DNA from: Robiginitalea myxolifaciens
GTDB lineage: Bacteria > Bacteroidota > Bacteroidia > Flavobacteriales > Flavobacteriaceae
Reading direction: 5' to 3'
Assembly: GCF_900115205.1 (NCBI RefSeq)
Contig: NZ_FOYQ01000002.1
Location: 620,001-684,000 of the forward strand
Length of the DNA: 64,000 nt
Shown here piece by piece: positions 45,791-54,671 of this stretch. Each line of letters begins with the position of its first letter. The stretch's first letter is position 1. The position numbers and the translations under genes were made by a program. The notes under the pieces are model-generated. The model was not told the DNA's origin and did not search any database. It saw only the letters and a list, made by a program, of their open reading frames with translations.

Positions 45791-46684
45791 TCAGGTCACG
45801 TCAAATTGGCGGGCAATCCAAAACGATAACGCCATCAGTCCCAGGACAGCCAGTCCGAGAACCCAGTGGCCATAGGCAGCTGCCCAGGTGGCATCCAGGG
45901 CTACAATGCCTATCACCCCGGATTTTACGGCCTTACGGATAGCCAGGGGTTCCGGATTTCCTATGGCCGCTATTAACGGTCGGATTACCAATATGCCAAA
46001 AAAGGCCAGAAAAGGAAGGCAAATTGCCCAAAGACCCGTATCTGTACCTGCCAGAATACCAACGCCAAAAATAACGATAGCGTATAAAACAAGCGCGAAG
46101 ATTAAGCTGGATTTCCTGCCTCCCCAAACTTCTCCCCGACTCACCAGGGTGACTGCAAAAATGTAGACAACGGGGATCCACAGGAATCGCCAAGGGTCAA
46201 AACCGGGAATCAGACTCATCCCAAGCCATAGATTCAATCCTCTGCAAATACCCATAGCCAGTGGTCCCAGGACCTCGACCTTTTTAGCCACTGCATCGTA
46301 AAAAACGATTGTTCCCGCCAGGAAGGATGCGATTACTCCGCTCCACCAACCTTGCCAGAAAGCAAAACAGATCCCTAAAGCCAATAATCCAAATCCTAAA
46401 AGGGCTGCTCCACGCCGGGTAGCTTCCCCGGAGGGAATGGGACGCTCTGGTCGCTCTACGGCATCGAGCCGTGCATCGAAAAAATCATTGAGGACCACTC
46501 CACCTGCATAGAGGCAGACCGAAGCTAGCATGAGCTTTACCAAGGGTAGTAGCTGCTCGGCAACCCAGAGTTGTGAAGCCTCCGCCAAAAAACCGCATAT
46601 CGCCGCCCCCGCAATTACATCTGCCGCCGCAGTGGGTAAATTCGGCAGCCGCAAAAGCCGGATATATGCAGCGGTCCGCGACAT
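45791..46684 (-). CDS. eboC: EboC-like UbiA-family prenyltransferase
   Basis: 297-aa integral membrane protein with about eight hydrophobic helices. The aspartate-rich motif NDFFDARLDAVERPERP (about residues 66-82) is the Mg-prenyl diphosphate site of UbiA enzymes. The second Asp-rich motif is weak (FYDAVAKK near 127-134). It acts in the inner membrane, where it would prenylate or handle a hydrophobic acceptor. In the ebo context this suggests a lipid-linked carrier. Gaps of 4 and 8 bp to eboB and eboD. Confidence 0.88.
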   Translation of the reverse strand: MSRTAAYIRLLRLPNLPTAAADVIAGAAICGFLAEASQLWVAEQLLPLVKLMLASVCLYAGGVVLNDFFDARLDAVERPERPIPSGEATRRGAALLGFGLLALGICFAFWQGWWSGVIASFLAGTIVFYDAVAKKVEVLGPLAMGICRGLNLWLGMSLIPGFDPWRFLWIPVVYIFAVTLVSRGEVWGGRKSSLIFALVLYAIVIFGVGILAGTDTGLWAICLPFLAFFGILVIRPLIAAIGNPEPLAIRKAVKSGVIGIVALDATWAAAYGHWVLGLAVLGLMALSFWIARQFDVT

Positions 46685-46688
46685 TTTG

Positions 46689-47597
46689 TTAACTGATCTG
46701 ATCGGAGTCTACCCGAGGTTCCTGCCCGCGCAACACGCTATTCTCGTTAAAGAGCTGGCGTTGGTCTATTCCACCTGCATCCTGCCAGTCCGACTCCTTC
46801 ATATTGCTATTGCGGCTAAAGGCTTCCAGCGCATTGGCATAGCAACTACGGTGAACATCTGAAGGATCAATTCCTTCCCTTAGCATTAAAGAAGCCGTTT
46901 TAGGTACGGCAAGCGGATCACTAACCCCCCAGTCGGCTGAGCTATCTACGATGATGCGTTCACTTCCGTATTTGCGAATTACTTCTACCATACGCCTGTT
47001 TCCCATTTTGGTCTTAGGGTAGATGGTAAAAGCTGCCCAGAATCCGCGGTCCAGGACCTCCTGAACCGTTTCTTCATTATTGTGATCAATGATCACATCG
47101 GCCGGATCCAGACCGTGTTCTAAACAGACCTCCATACTTTTGATAGTACCGGCTTTCTTATCCCGGTGCGGGGTATGCACCTGTACCGTCATTCCGAATT
47201 CCTTAGCCAGATCCAACTGTGCACGGAAAAATCGATCTTCCGCGGGAGTCTGATCGTCATAGCCAATTTCTCCAACCGCCACCACGTTGTCTTTCTGAAG
47301 GTAAAGCGGAAGCAGTTCCATCACCTCTTCGGCCAGCGGTACGTTGTTCGCTTCCTTCGAATTCAAGCCAATGGTGCAGTAGTGTTTGATCCCAAACTGG
47401 CTCGCACGAAACGGTTCCCAGCCTACCAGGCTACTGAAATAATCCTGAAAGGAACCAACCTGTGTCCGGGGTTGTCCCAACCAGAATGCAGGTTCGATAA
47501 TCGCGACCACTCCTGCAGCTGCCATTGCCTCATAGTCGTCCGTGGTGCGGGAGGTCATATGAATATGGGGATCGATAAATTTAAGTGATTCACTCAT
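46689..47597 (-). CDS. eboB: EboB-like TatD family metal-dependent hydrolase
   Basis: 302-aa TatD-type amidohydrolase-fold protein. The N-terminal FIDPHIHMTSR holds the first metal His pair; other likely ligands are GEIGYDDQT (about 107), VQVHTPHRDK (about 137), VIIDHNNEE (about 163) and the Asp of VDSSADWG (about 219). It lies 3 bp after eboA and 4 bp before eboC. General TatD proteins are nucleases or hydrolases, but EboB orthologues form their own group tied to the ebo cluster; the substrate is unknown. Confidence 0.86.
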   Translation of the reverse strand: MSESLKFIDPHIHMTSRTTDDYEAMAAAGVVAIIEPAFWLGQPRTQVGSFQDYFSSLVGWEPFRASQFGIKHYCTIGLNSKEANNVPLAEEVMELLPLYLQKDNVVAVGEIGYDDQTPAEDRFFRAQLDLAKEFGMTVQVHTPHRDKKAGTIKSMEVCLEHGLDPADVIIDHNNEETVQEVLDRGFWAAFTIYPKTKMGNRRMVEVIRKYGSERIIVDSSADWGVSDPLAVPKTASLMLREGIDPSDVHRSCYANALEAFSRNSNMKESDWQDAGGIDQRQLFNENSVLRGQEPRVDSDQIS

Positions 47598-47600
47598 GTT

Positions 47601-48461
47601 TCAGGAATTTAAAGTAGTCCAGGTAAAAGGTTCTTTTTCGTATGTTTTTGCCAGGGGATGCCCGGCGATCAATTTTTTGGCTTGCGGATTATCAGAAGCC
47701 AGACAGCTCAGGTATCCAGCACGCTGTTTCGCAGGGTTTTCACTTTGAAGCAACCGCTCCATATCCCCAAGTAAGTCTTCATTGAGAAATTGTCCGACAG
47801 GTTGCCAGAACATCGGATCAACATCCCGGGAAGCCGCCCAACGTTCATGGGCATAATCCGAAATTATTCGGGCTAATGAGGCGTTCGCGCGATGTGATAT
47901 GTCCGTTATTCGCCCCAAGTTCCGCTGCATAAAGGCAGCTTTCAGGTACATCTGATTCCATTGCTGTTCATTGAAATGGCAGGCCGGGTAAGGATTGTCC
48001 AGGGCAATGGCATCAAATACGGTGGCGATATTGGTTCGCAAGGCCTCGACGGCTGCAAATGAGAATGCTTCGCAACCCGGCAATACCGGCAAAAACCGCA
48101 AAAAGGCCACCAGTTCGGAGGTGTCGGCAAGCTCAATAATTTTGGCCACTTTATCGGAATAGAAGGCTTCATTGGATTCCAGCACCCCAACCAAAAGATA
48201 GATACGGGCCAATTCCCGCATCCCGGGCCTATGCATCAGGAGATATCCGGGTAAAAAGGCATCGGGATCCGTAGGCTTAACAGCCTCCCAATTAACAGCG
48301 GAAGCTGAAAATTTACGACCTATCAGGGTGTATGTCATGTAAAGCTTTCGGGTATCAGGATCAGCAGAGAGGGCGGCAAGCTGTTGTTCCAGCCAGGACC
48401 AGTTATCCCCATCGCCATTTTCCTTTAGTATTCCCCCAATAAAATCAAGCTTTTCAGTCAT
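47601..48461 (-). CDS. eboA: EboA domain-containing protein
   Basis: 286-aa helical protein with repeated amphipathic helices, without catalytic motifs I can name. It is identified by its position at the head of the eboA-B-C-D-E-F order and by EboA-like features such as LVAFLRFLPVLPGCEAF (about 113-129) and NIATVFDAIALDNPYPACHFNE (about 143-164). It is probably a scaffold or binding component. Its ATG lies about 47 nt downstream of a TATTTTTG -7 box. miaE is transcribed divergently. Confidence 0.85.
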   Translation of the reverse strand: MTEKLDFIGGILKENGDGDNWSWLEQQLAALSADPDTRKLYMTYTLIGRKFSASAVNWEAVKPTDPDAFLPGYLLMHRPGMRELARIYLLVGVLESNEAFYSDKVAKIIELADTSELVAFLRFLPVLPGCEAFSFAAVEALRTNIATVFDAIALDNPYPACHFNEQQWNQMYLKAAFMQRNLGRITDISHRANASLARIISDYAHERWAASRDVDPMFWQPVGQFLNEDLLGDMERLLQSENPAKQRAGYLSCLASDNPQAKKLIAGHPLAKTYEKEPFTWTTLNS

Positions 48462-48507
48462 AGTACTTTTTAATCCGGAAAGTGCAAGCGAATCCCAAAA
48501 TCAGGAG

Positions 48508-48515
48508 CAAAAATA
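48508..48515 (-). promoter_or_regulatory. -7 promoter element of the ebo operon
   Basis: TATTTTTG on the minus strand, 46 nt before the eboA ATG. No clear -33 at the expected spacing. Confidence 0.5.
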
Positions 48516-48572
48516 ACCATTAAAATCCGTAATCCCATTCTCCCGGACCTGGGGAAAAGTCCTGAAACTCCT

Positions 48573-48580
48573 TACTTTTG
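48573..48580 (+). promoter_or_regulatory. -7 promoter element of miaE
   Basis: TACTTTTG, a match to TAnnTTTG, 29 nt before the miaE ATG, in the divergent eboA/miaE intergenic region. Confidence 0.55.
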
Positions 48581-48609
48581 TCTGAACGAAATTTTTAAGC
48601 TGAAAGTAC

Positions 48610-49191
48610 ATGCTGGGCCTGAAATTGCCAACCGATCCCCGATGGGTCGATATCGCCTCCAAAAATATCGACGACATCCTCACCGACCATGCCTTTTGCG
48701 AACAAAAGGCAGCCAGTACCGCAATCTCCCTGATCGTTAACTTTCCCGAATATCCCGAATTGGTTTCTGAAATGGTAGCCCTGGCAAGGGAAGAGATGGG
48801 GCATTTTAAAATGGTACACGATCGCATCCTCGAGCGAGGGCAGACCCTGGGGCGCCATCGCAAGGACGATTATGTTATTGCCCTGATGAAGTGCTTCCCC
48901 AAAGGAGGAGATCGCGAAATTCAGCTGGTTCACCGATTGCTTTACGCGGCCCTGATCGAAGCGCGGAGCTGTGAACGATTCCGGCTGCTTTCGGAAGCCC
49001 TTGAAGACCCGGAGTTGTCCGAGTTTTACCACCGTTTGATGGTGAGCGAGGCTGGTCACTACACCTTATTCCTCAAATTTGCGCGGAAATATGGCGATCG
49101 CGAGGTGGTAGATCGCAAGTGGCAGGAATTATTGGATTACGAAGCGGAGATTATCAAAAACCTCGGCAATAGCGAAACCATCCACGGGTAA
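48610..49191 (+). CDS. miaE: tRNA-(ms2io6A37) hydroxylase MiaE
   Basis: 193-aa nonheme di-iron monooxygenase that hydroxylates the isopentenyl group of ms2i6A at position 37 of tRNAs reading UNN codons. The ferritin-like four-helix bundle carries iron ligands in FCEQKAAS (about 30-37), REEMGHFK (about 60-67), EARSCERF (about 117-124) and SEAGHYTLF (about 144-152). The N-terminal LKLPTDPRWVDIASKN is family-diagnostic. Monocistronic, convergent with ppk1 (24 bp between stops). Confidence 0.93.
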   Translation: MLGLKLPTDPRWVDIASKNIDDILTDHAFCEQKAASTAISLIVNFPEYPELVSEMVALAREEMGHFKMVHDRILERGQTLGRHRKDDYVIALMKCFPKGGDREIQLVHRLLYAALIEARSCERFRLLSEALEDPELSEFYHRLMVSEAGHYTLFLKFARKYGDREVVDRKWQELLDYEAEIIKNLGNSETIHG

Positions 49192-49215
49192 TTCCATAAG
49201 CATTCGCTTTAGGTA

Positions 49216-51288
49216 CTACAATCGGCCTAATTTCCTCAGGTAGTAATCGTACATCTCAAACTGGGATCTCAGGGGTTCGCCTTTGGTAGGACGGTACTGA
49301 TTATCCTGGTTTTCGTTGAACAAACGCGCCTTGACATTGTCCTTCCAGCTGATATCGAAAGTGTCGATCAACTCCTGTTTGATATCCTCCTGATAAATAG
49401 GGCACCCTACTTCTACCCGATTATCCAAATTACGGGTCATCCAGTCTGCGGAAGAAATATACACCTCAGGATCCCCGTCATTACCGAAGATAAAAACCCG
49501 TGGATGCTCCAGAAACTTGTCGACGATACTGATGGCCCGGATATTTTCACTCATCCCTTTCACCCCGGGAACCAGGCAACAAATCCCCCTGATAATCAGG
49601 TCAATTTTGACGCCCGCATTGCTGGCCTCATATAACTGATCGGCCATATCGTAAGACGTAAAACTGTTCATCTTAATCCGGATCGCGGCAGGTTTCCCTT
49701 CCCTGGCGTTTTGAATTTCACGTTTGATGAGCTTGGCAAATCGGGAACGCGTATAGTGCGGTGAAACGATCAGGTGCTTGTATTTCTTGATCTTATAGGT
49801 CGTTTCAAAGAAGTCAAAGACCTTGTTCAGTTCTTTTAGGATGGGTGCGTGAGCGGTAAACAGCGTATAATCCGTGTAAATGCGGGCCGTGGATTCATTG
49901 AAGTTTCCGGTACTGATAAATCCGTAACGCTTGAGCCCGTCGCCTTCCTCCCGATCTATTACACAAATTTTGCTGTGGACCTTTAATCCAGGCACACCGA
50001 AAATAAGTTTTACCCCTTCGGCCTGTAATTGTTCGGCATATTCTATGTTCGCTCGCTCATCGAAGCGCGCCTGCAATTCGATTTGCACGGTCACCTGTTT
50101 CCCGTTCTTAACGGCATTGATCAGGGATGCGGCAACCTGGGAATTGTCGGCGAGCCGGTAAACCGTAATCTTAATACTCCTGACCTTTGGGTCAAGAGCA
50201 GCTTCCCGAAGAAACTTTATGATGTAGTTAAAAGTGTGATAAGGTGCGTATTGCAAATAATCCCGTTCCGCAATAGAATCAAACAGGCTCCCCTCCATGC
50301 TCAGGCCTTTTACCGGCAGGGGTTTGATTTTATCGTACATCAGGTCCGAACGCCCCAGGCTTGGGAAGCCCATGTAGTCCCGGCGGTTATGGTATCGCCC
50401 TCCCGGAATTACGCTGTCAGTATCCTGAATATTCATTTTATCCTTGAGGAATTTCAGGGTATCGCTTTCAATCGAGCGGTCGTAAACAAAGCGAACCGGC
50501 TCGCTGATTCTTCGGTTATCTACACTGGCCGATATCTTTTCAATAAAGCTCTTACTGAGATCGTTGTCGATATCCAACTCGGCATCGCGGGTAATCTTAA
50601 TCATGTGCGCGCTAATGGCCTCGTAGGAAAACATATTGAAGATGCTGCGCAAGGAGTACCGGATCAGGTCGTCCAGGATAATGATATAATTCTTTTCGCC
50701 CTCTGCCGGCAGGACCACAAACCTGTCGATGTCTTTAGGGATTTCTATGAGGGCATATTGCTTCTGACCGTTGCCTTTGCCATTTCCGGTATCGATGAGT
50801 ACCATCTTGACCGCCAGGTAAGCCGCAGTATCTTTTAGTGTCGGGAATTTGGTATGATCATCCAGGATTATGGTCATCAGCTGTGGGCTGACATTTTCCA
50901 TGAAATAGCGCTTGAGGAAATCCTCCTGATGCTCCTGAATTTCGTCTTCGGTAATGATGAAGATATTTTCCTTCTCCAGTTCGTCCTGGACCTGATCCAG
51001 GATACGGACACTTTTTTCCTGTTGCTCAATCACGATCTTCGTGATCTCCTCCAGGAGGTCCTTGGCTTTTTCTCCCCCCAACACGCTCTTACCGGATTTT
51101 CCGGCCTGCACAATGCGCTTTACAGTCGCATATCGCACCTTGAAGAATTCATCCAGGTTATTGGAAAATATACCCAGGAATCGCAGCCGCTCGATCAGGG
51201 GGACCCGTTGATCCTCACTTTCCTGCAACACCCTTTCATTAAATCGCAACCAGCTGATTTCCCGGTTGATGTATTGGTACTTCTCCAT
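49216..51288 (-). CDS. ppk1: Polyphosphate kinase 1
   Basis: Makes inorganic polyphosphate from ATP at the inner membrane/cytosol. 690 aa, standard length. The N-terminal YINREISWLRFNERVLQE and the catalytic phosphohistidine in VHSKICVID (about residue 436) are clear. The second phospholipase D-like His is in EHPRVFIFGN (about 593), and RNLDNRVEVG marks the C2 domain. It starts 2 bp after the sixA stop, third in a pdxH-sixA-ppk1 operon. No dedicated PPX is adjacent, though the SixA-like phosphatase next door is noteworthy. Confidence 0.96.
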   Translation of the reverse strand: MEKYQYINREISWLRFNERVLQESEDQRVPLIERLRFLGIFSNNLDEFFKVRYATVKRIVQAGKSGKSVLGGEKAKDLLEEITKIVIEQQEKSVRILDQVQDELEKENIFIITEDEIQEHQEDFLKRYFMENVSPQLMTIILDDHTKFPTLKDTAAYLAVKMVLIDTGNGKGNGQKQYALIEIPKDIDRFVVLPAEGEKNYIIILDDLIRYSLRSIFNMFSYEAISAHMIKITRDAELDIDNDLSKSFIEKISASVDNRRISEPVRFVYDRSIESDTLKFLKDKMNIQDTDSVIPGGRYHNRRDYMGFPSLGRSDLMYDKIKPLPVKGLSMEGSLFDSIAERDYLQYAPYHTFNYIIKFLREAALDPKVRSIKITVYRLADNSQVAASLINAVKNGKQVTVQIELQARFDERANIEYAEQLQAEGVKLIFGVPGLKVHSKICVIDREEGDGLKRYGFISTGNFNESTARIYTDYTLFTAHAPILKELNKVFDFFETTYKIKKYKHLIVSPHYTRSRFAKLIKREIQNAREGKPAAIRIKMNSFTSYDMADQLYEASNAGVKIDLIIRGICCLVPGVKGMSENIRAISIVDKFLEHPRVFIFGNDGDPEVYISSADWMTRNLDNRVEVGCPIYQEDIKQELIDTFDISWKDNVKARLFNENQDNQYRPTKGEPLRSQFEMYDYYLRKLGRL

Positions 51289-51290
51289 AA

Positions 51291-51776
51291 TTATCGCAAT
51301 GCTTTTGGAAACAGGGTCCGATCGGTCAGACCTTCGGTAATGCTGCTCCAGGTATTCGTTTCAAATTTCAGGTGGACAAATCCGGCTGTGGGAATATTGT
51401 CAAAATAACTATTCCCCCATGCATTGGCCGTGTCGGTAATGGCGTGATTGTGCCCGAAAAGCATAACCCGGTCCAGACTGTTGTCCAACCCCTTTACAAA
51501 GGTGCGAAGCCCGACTCCACCAAAATCGTACAGGGATTCTGTAACTTCCAGGAGGTTTAAGGGGAGTTCAAGCTGCCGCATGATTATCATACAGGTATGA
51601 AGTGCCCGATTCGCAGGACTGGAAAATACAGCCTCTGGAGGGGCGAGTTCCGCGCTAAGCGCTGCCCCAATACGATGAGCATCGCGAATACCCCGCTCCT
51701 GCAATGGGCGATCCCGATCGCTTACCTCGTATTCCCACGAGGATTTTGCATGTCTTATGATTAGTAGTTCCTTCAT
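51291..51776 (-). CDS. SixA-type histidine phosphatase family protein
   Basis: 161-aa phosphoglycerate mutase-superfamily phosphatase. The RHG-like motif is IIRHAKSSWE (His9 is the expected phospho-acceptor), with SSPANRALHTC (about 52-62) and the second catalytic His in LFGHNHAIT (about 107). SixA enzymes dephosphorylate phosphohistidine on HPt domains or PTS proteins; which substrate is used here is unknown. It sits between pdxH (6-bp gap) and ppk1 (2-bp gap), and its partner kinase also works through phosphohistidine. Confidence 0.9.
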   Translation of the reverse strand: MKELLIIRHAKSSWEYEVSDRDRPLQERGIRDAHRIGAALSAELAPPEAVFSSPANRALHTCMIIMRQLELPLNLLEVTESLYDFGGVGLRTFVKGLDNSLDRVMLFGHNHAITDTANAWGNSYFDNIPTAGFVHLKFETNTWSSITEGLTDRTLFPKALR

Positions 51777-51782
51777 TTAGAG

Positions 51783-52430
51783 TTATGGCGAAAGCCGCTC
51801 TATAGTCCATTTGGATTCCTGTTCCGTTCGGTATCTGATCCTGTCGTGTAACCGATTCATTCGCCCTTGCCAGAATTCAAATTCCCTAGGGGTTACCTGA
51901 TAGCCACCCCAATGGTTCGGACGGGGAATTTCCTTGCCTTCATAATTGCGCTCCAATTCGGTAATCTTAGTTTCGAGGAATTCCCGGTTGGGGATAACCG
52001 AACTTTGGTCAGAGGCTATAGCCCCTAGCCGACTCCCTCGCGGTCTGGAATGGAAATAGCGATCCGACTCCTCTCCGGAAATGGGCCGGGCCTCTCCGCT
52101 GATGATTATTTGTCGTTCCAGGGCCGGCCAGAAAAACGACAGGCAAACTCCAGGATTTGCAGCAATGGCCTTCCCTTTATCGCTCTCGTAATTCGTAAAA
52201 AACTGGAATCCTTCGTAGGAGAATTGCTTGAGTAACACAATTCGTGTCCTAGGGAAGCCATCAGTACCAACCGTTGCCAGACTCATGGCATTCGCTTCTT
52301 CAACCCCGGGATGTTCCTCCGCTTCGGAGAACCAGGATTGAAACAATTCCATTGGATTGGACGGGACGTTAACCTCGTTCAGACTATCCTTCTCGTATGA
52401 TTTCCTCAGATTTCCAAGATCCTTATTCAT
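51783..52430 (-). CDS. pdxH: Pyridoxamine 5'-phosphate oxidase
   Basis: FMN enzyme that oxidises PNP and PMP to PLP in the cytosol. 215 aa, typical. The FMN-binding TRIVLLKQFSYEGFQFFTNYES region (about 60-81), RGSRLGAIASDQS near 130-142, and the C-terminal RLHDRIRY...W-IERLSP ending are diagnostic. First gene of the pdxH-sixA-ppk1 unit. No pdxA or pdxJ in the window. Confidence 0.95.
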   Translation of the reverse strand: MNKDLGNLRKSYEKDSLNEVNVPSNPMELFQSWFSEAEEHPGVEEANAMSLATVGTDGFPRTRIVLLKQFSYEGFQFFTNYESDKGKAIAANPGVCLSFFWPALERQIIISGEARPISGEESDRYFHSRPRGSRLGAIASDQSSVIPNREFLETKITELERNYEGKEIPRPNHWGGYQVTPREFEFWQGRMNRLHDRIRYRTEQESKWTIERLSP

Positions 52431-52478
52431 GAGCTTTCAGCTACCTTTTATACGTTAGCTAATCTATTGGAAAGATAA

Positions 52479-53402
52479 TCAAAGTTCGGCCCAGTCAAAA
52501 ACCTTTCCATCCGCTGCCAGCTCGGTATTCAGGAATTCCTGTTGTGCCTCCTTGCGGAAGGAATCCAGGGAATTGTATCGGGAGGAAAAGTGTCCCAGGA
52601 TCAAGCGATTAACCTCAGCGGCACGAGCAATTTTACCTGCCTCCAGTGCCGTGGAATGGCCGGTCTTGGCGGCCAGGGCTGCTTCCGTATGCAGAAATGT
52701 CGCTTCGTGATACAACGTATGGACTCCGCGAATATGCCCTGGAAGCTCGGGATCAAATGCCGTATCCGAACAGTACGCATAGCTTCCCGTGGCAGCGGGT
52801 GGCTCCGTGAGTACCGCATTGGGTATGGTCCTGCCATCTGCAGCTATTGCATCTGCACCCTGTTTAATCTTCAAATAATAGGCCCGCGATATTCCGTGGG
52901 ATTCGGCGACTTCGGGCTTTAATTTACGAAGACCGGGAAGTTCCCGGAATAGGAAGCCCTGAGTGGGCACGCGATGTTTAAGTGGAAATGTCTTAACGGT
53001 GAATCCTTTGGCTTCCAGTAAGGTATCGGAGGTACCTTGTTCAAGTTCGTGGAAATGAAGCGGATAATTGATCCAGGATTCCCCTAATTTTAAAAGCAGA
53101 GTAATCGCCTCTTTGATACCCTTGGGACCATAGATATGAAGCGGTCGTTCCCTGCCTAACAGGCGAAAAGTGGATATCAATCCGGGCAGGCCAAAGAAAT
53201 GGTCCCCATGCAGATGGGAGATGAATATATGTTCAATACGGGTGAATTTGAGACGGAGCCGGCGCAATTCCATTTGGGTTCCCTCCCCGCAGTCTATAAG
53301 AACCGGTGAATTCCCAATTTCAAGCACCTGCGCACTGGGTCGCGCCAGTAATCGTGGCGTTGCCGAATGACAACCGATAATCTGCAGGCGCATTCCCGCC
53401 AT
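52479..53402 (-). CDS. rnz: Ribonuclease Z
   Basis: Metallo-beta-lactamase-fold endonuclease that removes tRNA 3' trailers. 307 aa, the short bacterial form. The metal motif HLHGDHFFGLPGL is at about residues 62-74, with further ligands in YCSDTAFD (about 208), TLYHEATF (about 230) and LGHFSSRY (about 268). Its ATG overlaps the stop of the upstream small gene (TGATG). Last gene of the pyrR-pyrB-small protein-rnz operon. Confidence 0.95.
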   Translation of the reverse strand: MAGMRLQIIGCHSATPRLLARPSAQVLEIGNSPVLIDCGEGTQMELRRLRLKFTRIEHIFISHLHGDHFFGLPGLISTFRLLGRERPLHIYGPKGIKEAITLLLKLGESWINYPLHFHELEQGTSDTLLEAKGFTVKTFPLKHRVPTQGFLFRELPGLRKLKPEVAESHGISRAYYLKIKQGADAIAADGRTIPNAVLTEPPAATGSYAYCSDTAFDPELPGHIRGVHTLYHEATFLHTEAALAAKTGHSTALEAGKIARAAEVNRLILGHFSSRYNSLDSFRKEAQQEFLNTELAADGKVFDWAEL

Positions 53403-53734
53403 CAGAGCTCCAGGTCGCGTTCGATTTCCTCCATCTCAATAAGGTCGCGAGCTTCCTGAATGGTTGGCACCAAACTGATTTCTTCAGGGACCTCGTCATA
53501 CCCCAGGGAGTCGCTGACCAGTACAAAAGACTTTCCCAGTTCCTTGTGTTCCCGGGATAAAGGCAGGAACTCCAGGACCCGGTCAGCGGTGAGCGCCTCC
53601 AGGCTAAATAAATTCATAATCAGGTGATCGTTCTTCAGGCCCGGATAGGCTTCGGCTAATTTGCTTAGAAAGGTGCTCACGGAAGGACTTTCCTGATGCA
53701 CCAGGGTAGTATCCCCGTCGCGGTCGAATATCAT
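53402..53734 (-). CDS. Small conserved protein coupled to rnz (STAS-like, function unknown)
   Basis: 110 aa, acidic, soluble, with no signal peptide. It opens with a beta strand (MIFDRDGDTTLVHQ) and contains a buried strand/helix pair HLIMNLFSL, a long helix, and an edge strand SFVLVSDSLGYD, then an acidic C-terminal helix. This fits a small alpha/beta STAS-like fold. Homologues in related genomes are often mislabelled 'ribonuclease Z' because of their fixed position; this protein has no metallo-beta-lactamase motif. Its stop overlaps the rnz start by one base, and pyrB ends 4 bp upstream. Confidence 0.8.
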   Translation of the reverse strand: MIFDRDGDTTLVHQESPSVSTFLSKLAEAYPGLKNDHLIMNLFSLEALTADRVLEFLPLSREHKELGKSFVLVSDSLGYDEVPEEISLVPTIQEARDLIEMEEIERDLEL

Positions 53735-53738
53735 GAGC

Positions 53739-54668
53739 TTATTGTTTTATCTGGGAGGCCAGCAGATAGATCACTGCCATTCGTATGGCCACCCCATTTT
53801 CCACCTGATTCAAGATAATACTTTGTCCTGAATCCGCAACATCACTTGTAATTTCCACCCCTCGGTTTATAGGTCCAGGGTGCATGATTACAATTTCCTT
53901 ACTCAGACTTTCCAGCAATTTGCGGTTGATACCAAATTGCCGCGTGTATTCCCGGGTACTCGGGAAATAACTCATATCCATCCGCTCATTCTGGATGCGC
54001 AGCATATTGGCTACATCACACCACTCCAGGGCGTTGCGCAGATTGGGTTCCACGGTAACCCCGAGGGATTCCACATGCTTGGGCATCAGGGTCTTCGGAC
54101 CGCACACCTTTACTTCGGCTCCCAGCAGCTGCAGGGCAAATATATTGGAAAGGGCTACCCGGGAGTGCAAAATATCCCCAACGATAACGACCTTCTTTCC
54201 CCCTACATCTCCAAGTTTTTCCCGTATGGAATAGGAATCGAGCAAGGCTTGCGTAGGATGTTCGTGTGCCCCGTCCCCGGCATTGATAATCGAAGCCTTA
54301 ACATGCTTCGAAAGAAAGATCCCGGCACCGGGATTGGGATGGCGCATCACAACCATATCTACCTTCATAGACAGGATATTGTTTACCGTGTCGATCAGGG
54401 TCTCCCCTTTTCGTACGGAGGATTGGGCCGCGGAGAAATTGACCACATCTGCAGAAAGCCGCTTTTCGGCCAGCTCAAAAGAGAGTTTGGTCCGGGTGCT
54501 GTTTTCAAAGAAAATATTGGCAATGGTAATATCCCGGAGGGAAGGGACTTTCTTAATGGGTCGGGAAAGGACTTCTTTAAAATGGTCTGCTGTCTCAAAA
54601 ATGAGCTCTATATCCCGTCGATTGAGATACTTAATTCCCAGTAAGTGGCGTACGCTTAACTCGCTCAT
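53739..54668 (-). CDS. pyrB: Aspartate carbamoyltransferase catalytic subunit
   Basis: Second step of pyrimidine synthesis: carbamoyl phosphate plus aspartate to carbamoyl aspartate. 309 aa, normal. The carbamoyl-phosphate loop FFENSTRTKLSFE is at about 52-64, GDGAHEHPTQALLD near 132, the Asp-binding loop residues near 227, and the HPGPINRGVE motif at about 265. Second in the operon behind pyrR (3-bp gap). No pyrI regulatory subunit follows, as expected for the PyrR-linked class. Confidence 0.96.
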   Translation of the reverse strand: MSELSVRHLLGIKYLNRRDIELIFETADHFKEVLSRPIKKVPSLRDITIANIFFENSTRTKLSFELAEKRLSADVVNFSAAQSSVRKGETLIDTVNNILSMKVDMVVMRHPNPGAGIFLSKHVKASIINAGDGAHEHPTQALLDSYSIREKLGDVGGKKVVIVGDILHSRVALSNIFALQLLGAEVKVCGPKTLMPKHVESLGVTVEPNLRNALEWCDVANMLRIQNERMDMSYFPSTREYTRQFGINRKLLESLSKEIVIMHPGPINRGVEITSDVADSGQSIILNQVENGVAIRMAVIYLLASQIKQ

Positions 54669-54671
54669 GGG

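Noticed and set aside
48462-48609. tRNA or small RNA in the eboA/miaE intergenic region.
   Set aside because: No cloverleaf or strong hairpin; the region is explained by two divergent -7 boxes.
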